A DNA stretch of 64,000 bases from assembly GCF_039907765.1 (NCBI RefSeq), contig NZ_JARDJI010000018.1:1-64000 (forward strand). The letters are read 5' to 3'. Origin of the DNA: Aminobacter sp039907765 (GTDB lineage: Bacteria; Pseudomonadota; Alphaproteobacteria; Rhizobiales; Rhizobiaceae). The notes beneath the pieces were generated by a model. The model ran no database searches and had not been told where the DNA came from. It saw only the letters and a list, made by a program, of their open reading frames with translations. Below, one piece after another: positions 1 through 8,798 of this stretch (positions are counted from its first letter, which is position 1; each line of letters starts with the position of its first letter). The position numbers and the translations under genes are program-made.

Positions 1-414
1 ACCCAGCCAGCATCTTGAATCACAATCTGCTCAAAACAGGAATCCCAAATGATTCAATCAATCAGAAATCCGCTCTAGGCGCCGGAAGGAAGCAGCAGCG
101 TCCCTCCGGGGGCGCCGCTACATAGGCAAGGTCGACTCAGCAGACGGCATGAGCACGATCTGGTAGGACGCGTCTGCGGATAGTTGCCAAGCGACCAGTC
201 GCGAAGCCGGCATTGTCCAATACGAGGCCAGTTCCATAAGATAGATTATGCGGCAAGTGCCGCTCGCATTCGGTTGCCTAGGGGCAATCGTGGGCTGTCG
301 GCATTCCGACAGCTCCTATTCACATGTGCGTCTGAGCAGCCTCGGGTACACGCCAAATCCCCGGCCTGGCATCGGTTCCGCTTTGTCTGCTCTGGCGATG
401 AGCTACCGTTCCGC
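1..414. other. Left edge, no supported gene
   Basis: I see no coding region here that looks real: open frames in this stretch lack a recognisable domain and mostly run opposite the GFA-type gene at 415. The first 60 bases are AT-richer than the rest and hold three GANTC sites (17-21, 40-44, 51-55), the target of the alphaproteobacterial methylase CcrM. The clustered sites could belong to a promoter of a gene outside the window or to the end of a mobile element, but nothing further supports either. Confidence 0.4.
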
Positions 415-807
415 CTACTCCTCAAAGCGGCCCGTGGCGTCACGATCGTGCTCGTATCGTCTTGCGAGCGGAAACGGCGGCAACCAGGACTCGCGACGGA
501 CGGTCCAGAGTTCGTAGGTTGGCATCAGTTGGTCAGGGGCATCCAGGGATCCCAGGTTCACTTCCATTTCGTCTGCAGTGCGTGCGAAAATGGACGAGCC
601 GCAGCGGGGACAGAAAAACCGCCCGGCGTAGTCGCGTGTTTCGCCATCGATCGTCACCGCATCCTGTGGGAACACCGCGGAAGCGTGAAAAAGAGCCCCG
701 TGATGCTTGCGGCAGTCGAGACAGTGACAAAGGCCGACTCGGTATGGGCGGCCCAATGCCACAATTCGGACGTTGCCGCACAGGCAACCGCCGGTGAAAC
801 GGTCCAT
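415..807 (-). CDS. GFA-family (CENP-V/formaldehyde-activating fold) zinc protein
   Basis: A 130-residue protein of the GFA/CENP-V fold, a small beta-sandwich that binds zinc through paired cysteines. Visible cysteine clusters are CLC near residue 8, CHCLDC around 27-32 and CPRCG near 67-71, the order expected for the family. Homologues are annotated as glutathione-dependent formaldehyde-activating enzymes, but most have no demonstrated activity, so the substrate is unknown. The ATG at 807 is preceded by GGAGG at good spacing. It stands alone, reading towards the left edge, with no partner that indicates a role. Confidence 0.85.
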   Translation of the reverse strand: MDRFTGGCLCGNVRIVALGRPYRVGLCHCLDCRKHHGALFHASAVFPQDAVTIDGETRDYAGRFFCPRCGSSIFARTADEMEVNLGSLDAPDQLMPTYELWTVRRESWLPPFPLARRYEHDRDATGRFEE

Positions 808-1261
808 GCCGCGTTTCCTCCAAGATCAGCGGTCGGAACGTTAGCAACGAACCTCGTCGGGCGTCCATGGAAGATGCGCCCAGCCTTGCCTGCAGCAGCG
901 TTGCGGCGTCGAGAAGGAGCGTCCTGACCGCGACGGAAGCGCCGATCGGGCGCAAGCGGGTCGGGGCGCGCAAGCCTGATCGGCGGCGGTCCTGTAGGTG
1001 TTCGATCCCGGTATCTGCTGGAGCGGTTGCGGTTGAAACATTGCAGGTGAAGTTGTTTCTGCGATACCAATCCATTGCTGTAGTGTGGTCGTGTTTGCCG
1101 ACCAAAGGTTATGGTGAATTCGAGTGAAGCCGGCTGCGAGTGCTTCGGTAATTGCTTACAGTCGCTCCCTGAAACGTACGATGCACTGTGCGGTCCTGCT
1201 CTCACGAAGTTGTGATGAAGCGCTAACGGATGAAAAACTGTCGGGGACCAGACTGTCTTTC
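808..1261. other. Gene-poor stretch between GFA gene and small secreted protein
   Basis: About 450 bases with no coding region I can support. Open frames exist on both strands but show biased, arginine-rich translations typical of antisense GC-rich DNA. It must contain the promoters of the two flanking divergent genes, but I cannot pick a convincing -35/-10 pair. Confidence 0.4.
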
Positions 1262-1591
1262 ATGAAGTCCATGTATCTGGCTCGGTCGTTGTTGGGGCTG
1301 GTCGTCGTACTGGCGCTGTCGCTGCATCTTGCGGTGCCAGCTTCGGCCGCGGTCCTGAGTACGGTTCAAGCCAAGCACGCAGTGATCGAGACGGGCGGAT
1401 GCGGTCAGGCCGGGCCCTCCAATCCCCTGCCCGCTTCGGGATGCCATTCCGTGCATGCCTTCACCGGCATCGTCCAGTTCGGCGCGCCCGTGCAGATCCG
1501 CCAACATAGCCAACCGACGGCAGCATTGACGCTCGCCGGCATCGACCCTGTCAGAGACGATCGACCACCCAGCGACGAGGCGATCTCCTAG
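1262..1591 (+). CDS. Small secreted protein of unknown function
   Basis: I do not recognise a family. The 109-residue product starts with a clear Sec signal: a short basic start, a long hydrophobic stretch (about residues 8-24) and an AxA-type cleavage site (VPASAA). The mature part is small, with two cysteines (in GGCGQ and SGCHS) and a polar, acidic C-terminus. An upstream in-frame start exists at 1124 but would put 46 residues ahead of the signal, so 1262 is preferred. It ends 34 bases before an exported L,D-transpeptidase on the same strand, so a shared envelope role is possible but is inference. Confidence 0.55.
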   Translation: MKSMYLARSLLGLVVVLALSLHLAVPASAAVLSTVQAKHAVIETGGCGQAGPSNPLPASGCHSVHAFTGIVQFGAPVQIRQHSQPTAALTLAGIDPVRDDRPPSDEAIS

Positions 1592-1625
1592 CCCTTTTCG
1601 CAAAATTCTCTCTCACAGGTGCATC

Positions 1626-2195
1626 ATGATAAATCGTCGTTCCCTCATGCTCGGTGTGGCCGCCCTGTTTGCGGCGCCGTCCGTGGCCACAGCACAGAAG
1701 GCGAAGGCCAAGGCCTTCGTCCTCGATCCGAAGTTCCAACCGCAACTCGTGGATTTCGAACCGCAATATTCTCCGGGAACGGTCGTGGTCGATCCCAAGA
1801 ACCGGTTTCTCTATCTGGTGGAGGAAACTGGGGTCGCCCGCCGCTACGGGGTTGGCGTCGGCCGCGCCGGCCTGGCTTGGTCGGGAACGGCCGAAGTCGC
1901 CCGCAAGGCGAAGTGGCCGACCTGGACACCGACCAAGAACATGATCAAGCGCAATCCGGAGAAATACGCCAAATATGCCGATGGCGTCCCGGGCGGACAG
2001 TCCAATCCGCTGGGCGCACGGGCCTTGTATCTCTACCGCAATGGCCGCGATACCTACTATCGCATCCATGGCACCAACGAACCCTGGACGATCGGGCGGG
2101 CAGTGTCGAATGGTTGCATCCGCATGACCAACGAGCACGTCCAGGATCTCTACGAGCGCGTGCCGGTCGGGGCTACCGTCGTGGTGCTGAGTTGA
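1626..2195 (+). CDS. L,D-transpeptidase (YkuD domain)
   Basis: An exported 189-residue L,D-transpeptidase. This family makes 3-3 cross-links between peptidoglycan stems or attaches proteins to peptidoglycan, in the periplasm. Residues 1-23 form a signal peptide (twin-arginine-like NRRS, hydrophobic core, cleavage near ATAQ). The catalytic signature is intact: HGTN at 148-151 and SNGCIRM at 161-167, with C164 the nucleophile. The domain fills nearly the whole mature protein, as in the short ErfK/YbiS/YcfS-like group of rhizobia. It probably forms a unit with the small secreted protein just upstream. Confidence 0.92.
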   Translation: MINRRSLMLGVAALFAAPSVATAQKAKAKAFVLDPKFQPQLVDFEPQYSPGTVVVDPKNRFLYLVEETGVARRYGVGVGRAGLAWSGTAEVARKAKWPTWTPTKNMIKRNPEKYAKYADGVPGGQSNPLGARALYLYRNGRDTYYRIHGTNEPWTIGRAVSNGCIRMTNEHVQDLYERVPVGATVVVLS

Positions 2196-2246
2196 GGCTT
2201 TGCCAACGCCAGCCCGCCGGTGCTGATGCCGCGGGCAGGCCCGGCG

Positions 2247-2909
2247 TTACCTGTCGGTGACGACGGCATCCATCGGAATGTCGTGGGCCTGCGGGTAGAT
2301 GGTGCGAATGCGGCTTTCCGCATAGCCGATGCCAATCGCCAGCGGCCGCTTCGGCGCGGCCGCGAGCGTGCGGTCGAAGAAGCCGCCGCCATAACCCAGC
2401 CGGTAGTTTGCCGCGTCGAAGCCCACGACCGGGGCGATGACGACGTCGGGTTGCACGGCAGAGCCATGCGCGGGGACGAGGATGTTCCAGACGCCGCGCT
2501 CGAGCGGATCGCCCGGCGACCAGCCACGGAATTCCAGCGGCCATGCCTTCCTGATGACGACCGGCAGGGCGATGCGGCCGCCCCGGGCGATGACGCTGAC
2601 GGCCCAGTTGCGAAGATCCGGCTCGCCGCGGAACGGCCAATAGACGCTGATGAGCCGCCCGCCCACCTTGCCGATGGCCAGGTCGAGCGCCGAAGCGATC
2701 CTTTCCGACCTGGCCTTTCGCTCGTCCGCGCCGACGGTCAGGCGCTGTTCGATCAGGCGCGCTCTTTCCACCTTCCGCCAGCCTGCAACTTCGGGCCAGT
2801 TGTCCTTATGGACCGACGCGGTGCCCGGGTCCGGCTCGAATTCGTGCATGTAGCATGGCGGGGACGCATATTCGGCTGGCTCATGGGGCGGATCGTTCTT
2901 GTCCGACAT
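2247..2909 (-). CDS. 5-formyltetrahydrofolate cyclo-ligase family protein
   Basis: A 220-residue member of the 5-formyl-THF cyclo-ligase family, which converts 5-formyl-THF to 5,10-methenyl-THF using ATP. The family hallmark RLGYGGGFFDR is present near the C-terminus, after a PVVGFD strand. The frame is open further upstream to 3185, but that part runs opposite the LysR gene; the ATG at 2909 gives the polar start MSDKNDPPHEP. The first 30 or so residues extend beyond the core domain. It is divergent from the LysR gene at 3034, which may regulate it. A folate role would fit the THF-dependent demethylases further right, but it is far from them. Confidence 0.85.
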   Translation of the reverse strand: MSDKNDPPHEPAEYASPPCYMHEFEPDPGTASVHKDNWPEVAGWRKVERARLIEQRLTVGADERKARSERIASALDLAIGKVGGRLISVYWPFRGEPDLRNWAVSVIARGGRIALPVVIRKAWPLEFRGWSPGDPLERGVWNILVPAHGSAVQPDVVIAPVVGFDAANYRLGYGGGFFDRTLAAAPKRPLAIGIGYAESRIRTIYPQAHDIPMDAVVTDR

Positions 2910-3033
2910 CGTGTTCCCTCTCCCGTCGCAGCACGACGATGGCGTCGCCTCGAGAGGCTGGGCCGATCCAGGCCGGAAGGCAAACGGAATTAAATGCTGG
3001 ATTACTGCAAAAATTTTGCATTCAATTGATGCC

Positions 3034-3888
3034 ATGGATATCGACCGCGCCCGCACTTTCCTCGAAATCGTCCAGGGCGGCAGCTTTCTCAAGGCTGCCG
3101 AGCGCCTGCATGTGACGCAGACCACGGTCAGTGCGCGGATCCGCACGCTCGAGCAGGAACTCGGGCGCCAGCTGTTCGTCCGCAATCGAAGCGGTGCGCA
3201 ACTGACGGCTGCGGGACGGGACTTCGAACGCTATGCGCAGTCCTTCGTGCAGGTCTGGGAGCGTGCCCGCCATCAGCTTGCCGTCCCCTCGGGGCGAACG
3301 AGCCTGCTGGCGGTCGGCGGCGAGCTGAGCCTGTGGAATCCGCTGCTGCTCGACTGGCTGGTCTGGATGAGGCAGGCGAACCCCGAGATTGCCATCCGCG
3401 CCCATGTCGGGGTCCCGGACCAGTTGCTCGACCAGCTGCGTACGGGCGTGCTCGATATCGCCATGCTCTACGCACCGAAGCTGCTGCCCGGCTTCAAGGT
3501 CGAGATCCTGCAGGAGGAGCAACTCGTGCTGGTCAGGACCACCCCGAAGGAGGGCAGGCGGGATCCGGCGGAGAACTATGTCTATGTCGACTGGGGCCCG
3601 ACATTTGCCGCCCAGCACGATGCCGGGTCCAATCCGTTCGGCGAGCCCGGCCTGTTCGTCGGCCTCGGCCCGCTCGGCCTGAACTACATCCTCAGGGCCG
3701 GGGGCATGGGCTATTTTCGCAGGGGCGTTGTCGCGCCGCTGGTCGCGGCGGGCGAACTCGAGCGGGTCGAAGGCGCGCCGGAATTCACCTATCCGGTCTA
3801 TGCCGTCTATCCCGAGGCGATGGAGGCGCGGCCCGATCTGCAGGCTGCATTGCTCGGTCTGGGGCGGGCCATGCACGAGGCCGCCTGA
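3034..3888 (+). CDS. LysR-family transcriptional regulator
   Basis: A 284-residue LysR regulator. The N-terminal winged helix-turn-helix is clear (RARTFLEIVQGGSFLKAAERLHVTQTTVSARIRTLE) and the rest is the periplasmic-binding-like effector domain. I use the ATG at 3034 because the family begins with a short lead (MDIDRAR) before the first helix; the frame opens earlier at 2899 without homology-like sequence. It is divergent from the cyclo-ligase-like gene with about 124 bases between starts, the usual arrangement for a LysR protein and its target. The effector is unknown. Confidence 0.9.
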   Translation: MDIDRARTFLEIVQGGSFLKAAERLHVTQTTVSARIRTLEQELGRQLFVRNRSGAQLTAAGRDFERYAQSFVQVWERARHQLAVPSGRTSLLAVGGELSLWNPLLLDWLVWMRQANPEIAIRAHVGVPDQLLDQLRTGVLDIAMLYAPKLLPGFKVEILQEEQLVLVRTTPKEGRRDPAENYVYVDWGPTFAAQHDAGSNPFGEPGLFVGLGPLGLNYILRAGGMGYFRRGVVAPLVAAGELERVEGAPEFTYPVYAVYPEAMEARPDLQAALLGLGRAMHEAA

Positions 3889-3992
3889 GGCGCCTGTCGC
3901 CTTCGGGATTCTGAGCGATGGAGGTGCCGCATCCACAGACGCCGGACGGGGCTCCAATCGGCGCAGTTGAATTGTGGCGCGCTGGCCCGGCT

Positions 3993-4865
3993 CTATTCTG
4001 CCAGCAGAACCCTGGTCAAAGGATGCCTTTCATCCATCAGTCCGTCGATGACGCTGAAATGATGACGGTCGGGCTCGACCACCGCTGACGTCGTGGCGCC
4101 GAGGCCGGTCCAGATATTGGCGAGAAGGTCGTTCTGGCGCAGGAACTCGGCGCGCTCGCCGCCGCCGACCCAACAGGTGATGCGGGTGCCGGCAACCGGC
4201 CGCAGCAAGGCCGGGCTTTCGGCCAGGGCCTCGGTCTCGTCGATGTGGAGCGTCTTGTTCATGCCGGTGTTCATCAGCGGCCTGAGGTCATGGACGCCGG
4301 ACAGCGAGACGACATGGCGAATGCGCGCCAGGACTTCTGACGCGAGCGGCGAGCCCGATGCGGCCATGCGCGACACCAGATGCCCGCCGGCGGAATGTCC
4401 GGTCAGCATGATGGGTCCATCGATCAGTGTGGCCGCCTTGCCGATGGCCGCACCGACTTCGCGGACGATGTCGCCGATCCGCGCCTCTGGGCACAGCGTG
4501 TAGGACGGTATGGCGACCGCATAGCCGCTGTCGACCGAGCCCTTGGCGAGATGCGACCAGTAGCTCTTGTCGAGCGCCATCCAGTAGCCGCCATGAACGA
4601 AGACGACGAGGCCCTTGGCCTTGCCCTCGGGCAGGAACAGGTCGAGCCGGTTGCGGGCCCGCTCGCCATAGGAAATGTCGAGGTGCTGCCGGCCGGCAGC
4701 CGCGAGGCTGTCGCGGAACGCATTCGCAGGCTCCACCCAGGCCGCCGGCCAGCGGTCGCCGCCGGCGATATTGGCGCCGTTGGTGTAGGCGTTGTCCCAG
4801 TCGGCGATATGACGTTCGAGCACCGGCGCCCTCCTATGGCGGTATCGTTCGTGGAGCACAGACAT
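3993..4865 (-). CDS. Arylformamidase-type alpha/beta hydrolase (N-formylkynurenine deformylase)
   Basis: A 290-residue alpha/beta hydrolase of the esterase/BNA7-AFMID type, predicted to hydrolyse N-formylkynurenine to kynurenine and formate. It shows the oxyanion motif HGGYW (91-95), the nucleophile elbow GHSAGGH (156-162, S158) and a late histidine in DRHHFSV (about 268). It is not of the metal-dependent KynB family. The role is inferred from context: the divergent operon holds tryptophan dioxygenase, and kynureninase lies at 12405. The ATG at 4865 is chosen over a TTG at 4904 because homologues start near this point; no strong ribosome site precedes either. Its promoter shares the intergenic region with a predicted MarR operator. 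Confidence 0.85.
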   Translation of the reverse strand: MSVLHERYRHRRAPVLERHIADWDNAYTNGANIAGGDRWPAAWVEPANAFRDSLAAAGRQHLDISYGERARNRLDLFLPEGKAKGLVVFVHGGYWMALDKSYWSHLAKGSVDSGYAVAIPSYTLCPEARIGDIVREVGAAIGKAATLIDGPIMLTGHSAGGHLVSRMAASGSPLASEVLARIRHVVSLSGVHDLRPLMNTGMNKTLHIDETEALAESPALLRPVAGTRITCWVGGGERAEFLRQNDLLANIWTGLGATTSAVVEPDRHHFSVIDGLMDERHPLTRVLLAE

Positions 4866-4906
4866 GGCGGGCGTGCCGGCCGGCGTCAATGTACCAGCGG
4901 CCAAAA

Positions 4907-4924
4907 ACTTTAGGCTTGAAATAA
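4907..4924. promoter_or_regulatory. Predicted MarR operator, site A (arylformamidase / CoA-ligase intergenic)
   Basis: ACTTTAGGCTTGAAATAA lies between the divergent arylformamidase (start 4865) and CoA-ligase (start 5118) genes. Its 13-base core (4909-4921) matches the cores at 18341 (before marR) and 20690 (before the 2-aminobenzoyl-CoA operon); consensus TT[TC]A[AG]GCTTG[AT]A[AG], centred on an inverted repeat. Recurrence at three promoters of one pathway supports a shared repressor site. Confidence 0.6.
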
Positions 4925-5117
4925 ATTTTGTCTGATGCGATGCTTGGCCATCAGTGAGAATGGGAGGTCTCGCTGCGCCGAAAGCCGGTCAAATCGTCGA
5001 CTGTGCGAAGGTGTCGCCGGAAATGCGGCCTGACTGGAACCGGTGCTCGACCTCCCCTCTAAAATTCAAGAACGCAAGCGCGGCGATGCAGTCGTTGCGA
5101 TGGGCATAGGGGGCAGA

Positions 5118-6743
5118 ATGCTTGGACCGTCAGCGCATACCGACACGTTCACGCGCGACAACCTGCCCCCTCAGGAGCAGTGGCCAGATTTCCTCCTCGA
5201 CAGCTTCCAGTATCCCGACCATATCAATGCGGGCGTCGAACTAACCGATCGCCTGGTCGAAAAAGGCTTCGGCGATCACACCGCCCTTATCGGCAACGGC
5301 CGGCGCCGCACCTACAAGGAGCTGTCGGACTGGACCAACCGTCTGGCGCATGCGCTGGTCGAGAATTACGGCGTAAGACCAGGTAATCGCGTGCTTATCC
5401 GTTCGGCCAACAACCCCGCCATGGTCGCCTGCTGGCTCGCCGCCACCAAGGCCGGCGCCGTGGTGGTCAACACCATGCCGATGCTGCGCGCCGGCGAACT
5501 CGCCAAGATCGTCGACAAGGCCGAAATCTCGCTGGCGCTGTGCGACACGCGCCTGATGGACGAAATGGTGGCCTGCGCCAAGGACAGCAAGTTCCTCAAG
5601 AAGGTCATCGGCTTCGACGGTACGGCCAACCACGACGCCGAGCTCGACCGCATCGCCCTCGACAAATCGGTGATCTTCGAAGCCGTGAAGACCGGCCGCG
5701 ACGACGTCGCCCTGCTCGGCTTCACCTCGGGTACGACGGGCGTGCCGAAGGCGACGATGCATTTCCACCGCGACCTGCTGATCATCGCGGACGCCTATGC
5801 CAAGGAAGTGCTCGAGGTCACACCCGACGACGTGTTCGTCGGCTCGCCGCCGCTGGCCTTCACCTTTGGCCTGGGCGGCCTTGCCATCTTCCCGCTGCGT
5901 TTCGGGGCGGCCGCGACGCTGCTCGAGCATGCGACGCCGCCGAACATGATCCACATCATCGAGACCTACAAGGCGACGATCTCGTTCACCGCCCCCACCG
6001 CTTACCGCGCCATGATGAAGGCCATGGACGAGGGCGCTGACCTGTCTTCGCTGCGCGTCGCCGTCTCCGCTGGCGAGACCCTGCCCGGCCCGGTATTCGA
6101 GGAATGGACGGCAAAGACCGGCAAGCCCATCCTCGACGGCATCGGTGCTACCGAGATGCTGCACATCTTCATTTCCAACCGCTTCGAAGACCGCAAGCCC
6201 GCCTCCACCGGCAAGCCGGTGGGCGGCTATGAGGCGCGCATCGTCGACGCTGACATGAACGAGCTGCCGCGCGGCACGGTCGGCCGGCTCGCCGTGCGTG
6301 GCCCCACCGGCTGCCGCTATATGGCCGACGACCGCCAGCTCGAATATGTCCGCGGCGGCTGGAACCTGACCGGCGACGCCTTCTTCCAGGACGTGGACGG
6401 CTTCTTCCATTTCGCTGCCCGCTCCGACGACATGATCGTCAGCGCCGGCTACAACATCGCCGGCCCCGAGGTGGAGGCGGCGCTGTTCTCGCACCCCGAT
6501 GTCGCCGAATGCGCCGTCATCGGCGCCGAGGACGGCGAGCGCGGCCAGATCGTCGAGGCCTATGTCGTGCTGGTCGAGGGCGTCGCCCGCGACGGCGCGA
6601 CGATCAAGCGTCTGCAGGACCATGTGAAAGCGACGATCGCTCCCTATAAGTACCCGCGATCGGTGAAGTTCATCGACGCCCTGCCAAAAACCCAGACCGG
6701 CAAGATCCAGCGCTTCCGGCTGCGTGCGGAGAAGGCAAATTGA
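5118..6743 (+). CDS. 2-aminobenzoate (anthranilate)-CoA ligase, benzoate-CoA ligase family
   Basis: A 541-residue AMP-forming acyl-CoA synthetase of the benzoate-CoA ligase family. It would activate anthranilate with ATP and CoA to 2-aminobenzoyl-CoA in the cytoplasm. The P-loop TSGTTGVPK (203-211), the GIGATEM motif and the C-terminal acyl-adenylate lysine K529 in TQTGKIQRF are all visible. ATG at 5118 follows AGGGGG, so I prefer it to starts at 5043 and 5100. The stop overlaps the kynA start (TTGA), which ties the ligase to tryptophan breakdown. Together with the fused monooxygenase/reductase at 20790 this makes anthranilate a more likely substrate than benzoate or salicylate. Confidence 0.88.
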   Translation: MLGPSAHTDTFTRDNLPPQEQWPDFLLDSFQYPDHINAGVELTDRLVEKGFGDHTALIGNGRRRTYKELSDWTNRLAHALVENYGVRPGNRVLIRSANNPAMVACWLAATKAGAVVVNTMPMLRAGELAKIVDKAEISLALCDTRLMDEMVACAKDSKFLKKVIGFDGTANHDAELDRIALDKSVIFEAVKTGRDDVALLGFTSGTTGVPKATMHFHRDLLIIADAYAKEVLEVTPDDVFVGSPPLAFTFGLGGLAIFPLRFGAAATLLEHATPPNMIHIIETYKATISFTAPTAYRAMMKAMDEGADLSSLRVAVSAGETLPGPVFEEWTAKTGKPILDGIGATEMLHIFISNRFEDRKPASTGKPVGGYEARIVDADMNELPRGTVGRLAVRGPTGCRYMADDRQLEYVRGGWNLTGDAFFQDVDGFFHFAARSDDMIVSAGYNIAGPEVEAALFSHPDVAECAVIGAEDGERGQIVEAYVVLVEGVARDGATIKRLQDHVKATIAPYKYPRSVKFIDALPKTQTGKIQRFRLRAEKAN

Positions 6744-7576
6744 GCAAGCCCTACGATCCCTCGGCCGAGGGTGCGCAGATGTCGTTCAAGGACCGCATGT
6801 CCTACAGCGACTACCTGCACCTCGAGAAGGTGCTGGACGCGCAGGCGCCGCTGTCGGCGGCCCATGACGAAATGCTGTTCATCATCCAGCACCAGACATC
6901 GGAGCTGTGGATGAAGCTGGCGCTACACGAGATCGGCGCCGCCATCCGCTCGATCCGCGCCGACAAGCTGGAGCCTTCCTTCAAGATGCTGACGCGTGTG
7001 TCGCGCATCTTCGAACAGCTCAACAGCGCCTGGGATGTGCTCAGGACGATGACGCCGAGCGAATATACCGAGTTCCGCAACTCTCTCGGCCAGTCGTCGG
7101 GCTTCCAGTCCTGGCAGTACCGCGCCATCGAGTTCATGGCCGGTAACCGCAACCTCGCCATGCTGCGCCCGCACGCGCACGAACCGGAACTGACGGCGCG
7201 GCTGGAGGCGATCCTCGCCCAGCCGTCGCTCTACGACGAGGCAATCCTTTTGCTTTCCCGCAACGGCTTCGATGTCGGCGCCGAGGCGAAGAAGACCGAC
7301 TGGCGCGAGACGCGCAGCGAAAGCGAGGAAGTTCTGGCCGCCTGGCAGACGATCTACCGCGAGCCGCAGCGCTACTGGATGTTCTACGAGCTGGCCGAGA
7401 AGCTGGTCGATTTCGAGGACTACTTCCGCCGCTGGCGCTTCAACCACGTCACGACGGTCGAACGCATCATCGGCATGAAACGCGGCACCGGTGGAACGTC
7501 CGGCGCTTCGTATCTCAAGAAGATGCTGGAGGTTGAACTGTTCCCCGAACTCTGGAAAGTTCGCACCCGGCTCTGA
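6740..7576 (+). CDS. kynA: Tryptophan 2,3-dioxygenase
   Basis: A 278-residue heme dioxygenase that opens the indole ring of tryptophan to N-formylkynurenine, the first step of the kynurenine pathway. The family signature FIIQHQTSELW (48-58, with the active-site H51) and the proximal heme ligand H236 in RFNHVTTVERIIG are present, as is the substrate-binding GTGGTSG segment. Length is normal for the bacterial enzyme. The start is a TTG that overlaps the CoA-ligase stop, implying translational coupling. Another ATG 14 codons in (MSFKDRM) cannot be excluded. Confidence 0.96.
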   Translation: MSKPYDPSAEGAQMSFKDRMSYSDYLHLEKVLDAQAPLSAAHDEMLFIIQHQTSELWMKLALHEIGAAIRSIRADKLEPSFKMLTRVSRIFEQLNSAWDVLRTMTPSEYTEFRNSLGQSSGFQSWQYRAIEFMAGNRNLAMLRPHAHEPELTARLEAILAQPSLYDEAILLLSRNGFDVGAEAKKTDWRETRSESEEVLAAWQTIYREPQRYWMFYELAEKLVDFEDYFRRWRFNHVTTVERIIGMKRGTGGTSGASYLKKMLEVELFPELWKVRTRL

Positions 7577-7581
7577 AGCTT

Positions 7582-7594
7582 TTTGAATTTCAAA
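7582..7594. promoter_or_regulatory. Short AT-rich inverted repeat between kynA and the ABC binding-protein gene
   Basis: TTTGAATTTCAAA is a perfect inverted repeat around one central base, in the 42-base gap after kynA. It resembles the flank of the predicted MarR sites (TTGAAAT) but lacks the AAGCTTG core, so it may be an extra weak operator, an internal promoter element or nothing. Confidence 0.25.
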
Positions 7595-7618
7595 TAAAAC
7601 ACTGGGAGGGAGAACCCG

Positions 7619-8755
7619 ATGAAGAAGATTATTGCGGCCGGCATCTTCGGCCTTTCGCTGGCGACGTCCAACCTCGCCTATGCCGAGCCGGTGAAGATCG
7701 GCGTCATCACCACGCTGTCGGGTGGCGGCGCCGGCCTTGGCGTCGACATGCGCGATGCCTTTACGCTCGCCATGAAGAAGTCGGGCAACAAGGACGTCGA
7801 ACTCGTCATCGAGGACGATGCACAGAAGCCCGAGATCGCCGTGCAGCTGGCCGAGAAGATGATCCAGAGCGACAAGGTCGACCTGCTCACCGGCATCATC
7901 TGGTCGAACCTCGCCATGGCGGTGGTGCCGAACGCGGTGGCGCAGGACATCATCTACCTGTCGCCCAATGCCGGCCCGTCGGCCCTTGCCGGCGCCAAGT
8001 GCAATCCGAACTACTTCAATGTCGCCTACCAGAACGACAACTTCCACGAGGCGATGGGGCAGTACGCCAACAAGGACTACAAGAAGACCTTCATCCTCGC
8101 CCCGAACTATCCGGCCGGCAAGGATTCCTTGACCGGCTTCAAGCGCTACTACAAGGGCGAGCTGGCCGGCGAGATCTACACCCAGGTCGGTCAGACCGAC
8201 TATGCCGCCGAGATCGCCCAGATTCGCGATTCCGGCGCCGACTCGGTGTTCTTCTTCCTGCCCGGCGGCATGGGCATCGCCTTCATGAAGCAGTACGCCC
8301 AGTCGGGCGTGAAGATCCCGGTCATGGGCCCGGGCTTCTCCTTCGACCAGGACATCCTGCCGGCGGTGGGTGACGCTGCGCTCGGCGTCAAGAATTCGGC
8401 CAGTTGGTCCAAGGATCTCGACAACGCCGCCAACAAGGAATTCGTCGAAGCCTTCAAGGCCGAATACAACCGCCTGCCGTCGGTCTATGCTGCCCAGAGC
8501 TGGGACACGGCCAACCTGATCCTGTCGGCGCTGGGCAAGGCCAGCGTCAAGGACAAGGACGCCTTCCGGGCAGCACTGAAGGCCGCCGACTTCAAGTCGG
8601 TGCGCGGCGACTTCACCTTCAACACCAACAACCATCCGATCCAGAACATCTATGTTCGCGAGGTGGTGAAGGAAGGCGACGTGCTGACCAACAAGATCGT
8701 CGGTACCGCATTCGAGAAGCGCGGCGACGCCTACGCCGAGCAGTGCAAGATGTGA
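7619..8755 (+). CDS. Liv-type ABC transporter, substrate-binding protein
   Basis: A 378-residue periplasmic binding protein of the branched-chain amino acid/aromatic acid type. It has an N-terminal signal (MKKIIAAGIFGLSLATSNLAYA) and the two-lobed receptor fold (KIGVITTLSGGGAGLG at the start of the mature chain). GGGAGGG lies upstream of the ATG. In aromatic CoA-ester pathways such systems commonly import the aromatic acid, so anthranilate, kynurenine or tryptophan are the likely ligands here. It heads the transporter genes, followed after a repeat-rich gap by two permeases and two ATPases. Confidence 0.9.
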   Translation: MKKIIAAGIFGLSLATSNLAYAEPVKIGVITTLSGGGAGLGVDMRDAFTLAMKKSGNKDVELVIEDDAQKPEIAVQLAEKMIQSDKVDLLTGIIWSNLAMAVVPNAVAQDIIYLSPNAGPSALAGAKCNPNYFNVAYQNDNFHEAMGQYANKDYKKTFILAPNYPAGKDSLTGFKRYYKGELAGEIYTQVGQTDYAAEIAQIRDSGADSVFFFLPGGMGIAFMKQYAQSGVKIPVMGPGFSFDQDILPAVGDAALGVKNSASWSKDLDNAANKEFVEAFKAEYNRLPSVYAAQSWDTANLILSALGKASVKDKDAFRAALKAADFKSVRGDFTFNTNNHPIQNIYVREVVKEGDVLTNKIVGTAFEKRGDAYAEQCKM

Positions 8756-8798
8756 GTTAGGCGATCCTGCCGATAGCAAGGTAGTCTTAGACGGATTG

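Noticed and set aside
1..60. Insertion-sequence end or remnant
   Set aside because: The AT-rich edge looks different from neighbouring DNA, but there is no transposase fragment or paired inverted repeat in the window to support it.
184..927. A 247-codon plus-strand frame overlapping the GFA-type gene
   Set aside because: Opposite strand of a gene with three conserved cysteine motifs; its translation resembles nothing.
5241..6623. A 460-codon minus-strand open frame opposite the CoA ligase
   Set aside because: Antisense to a gene with intact adenylation motifs; no family resemblance.
7582..7594. Fourth member of the MarR operator set
   Set aside because: The dyad lacks the AAGCTTG core shared by the other three sites, so I did not include it in the regulon.
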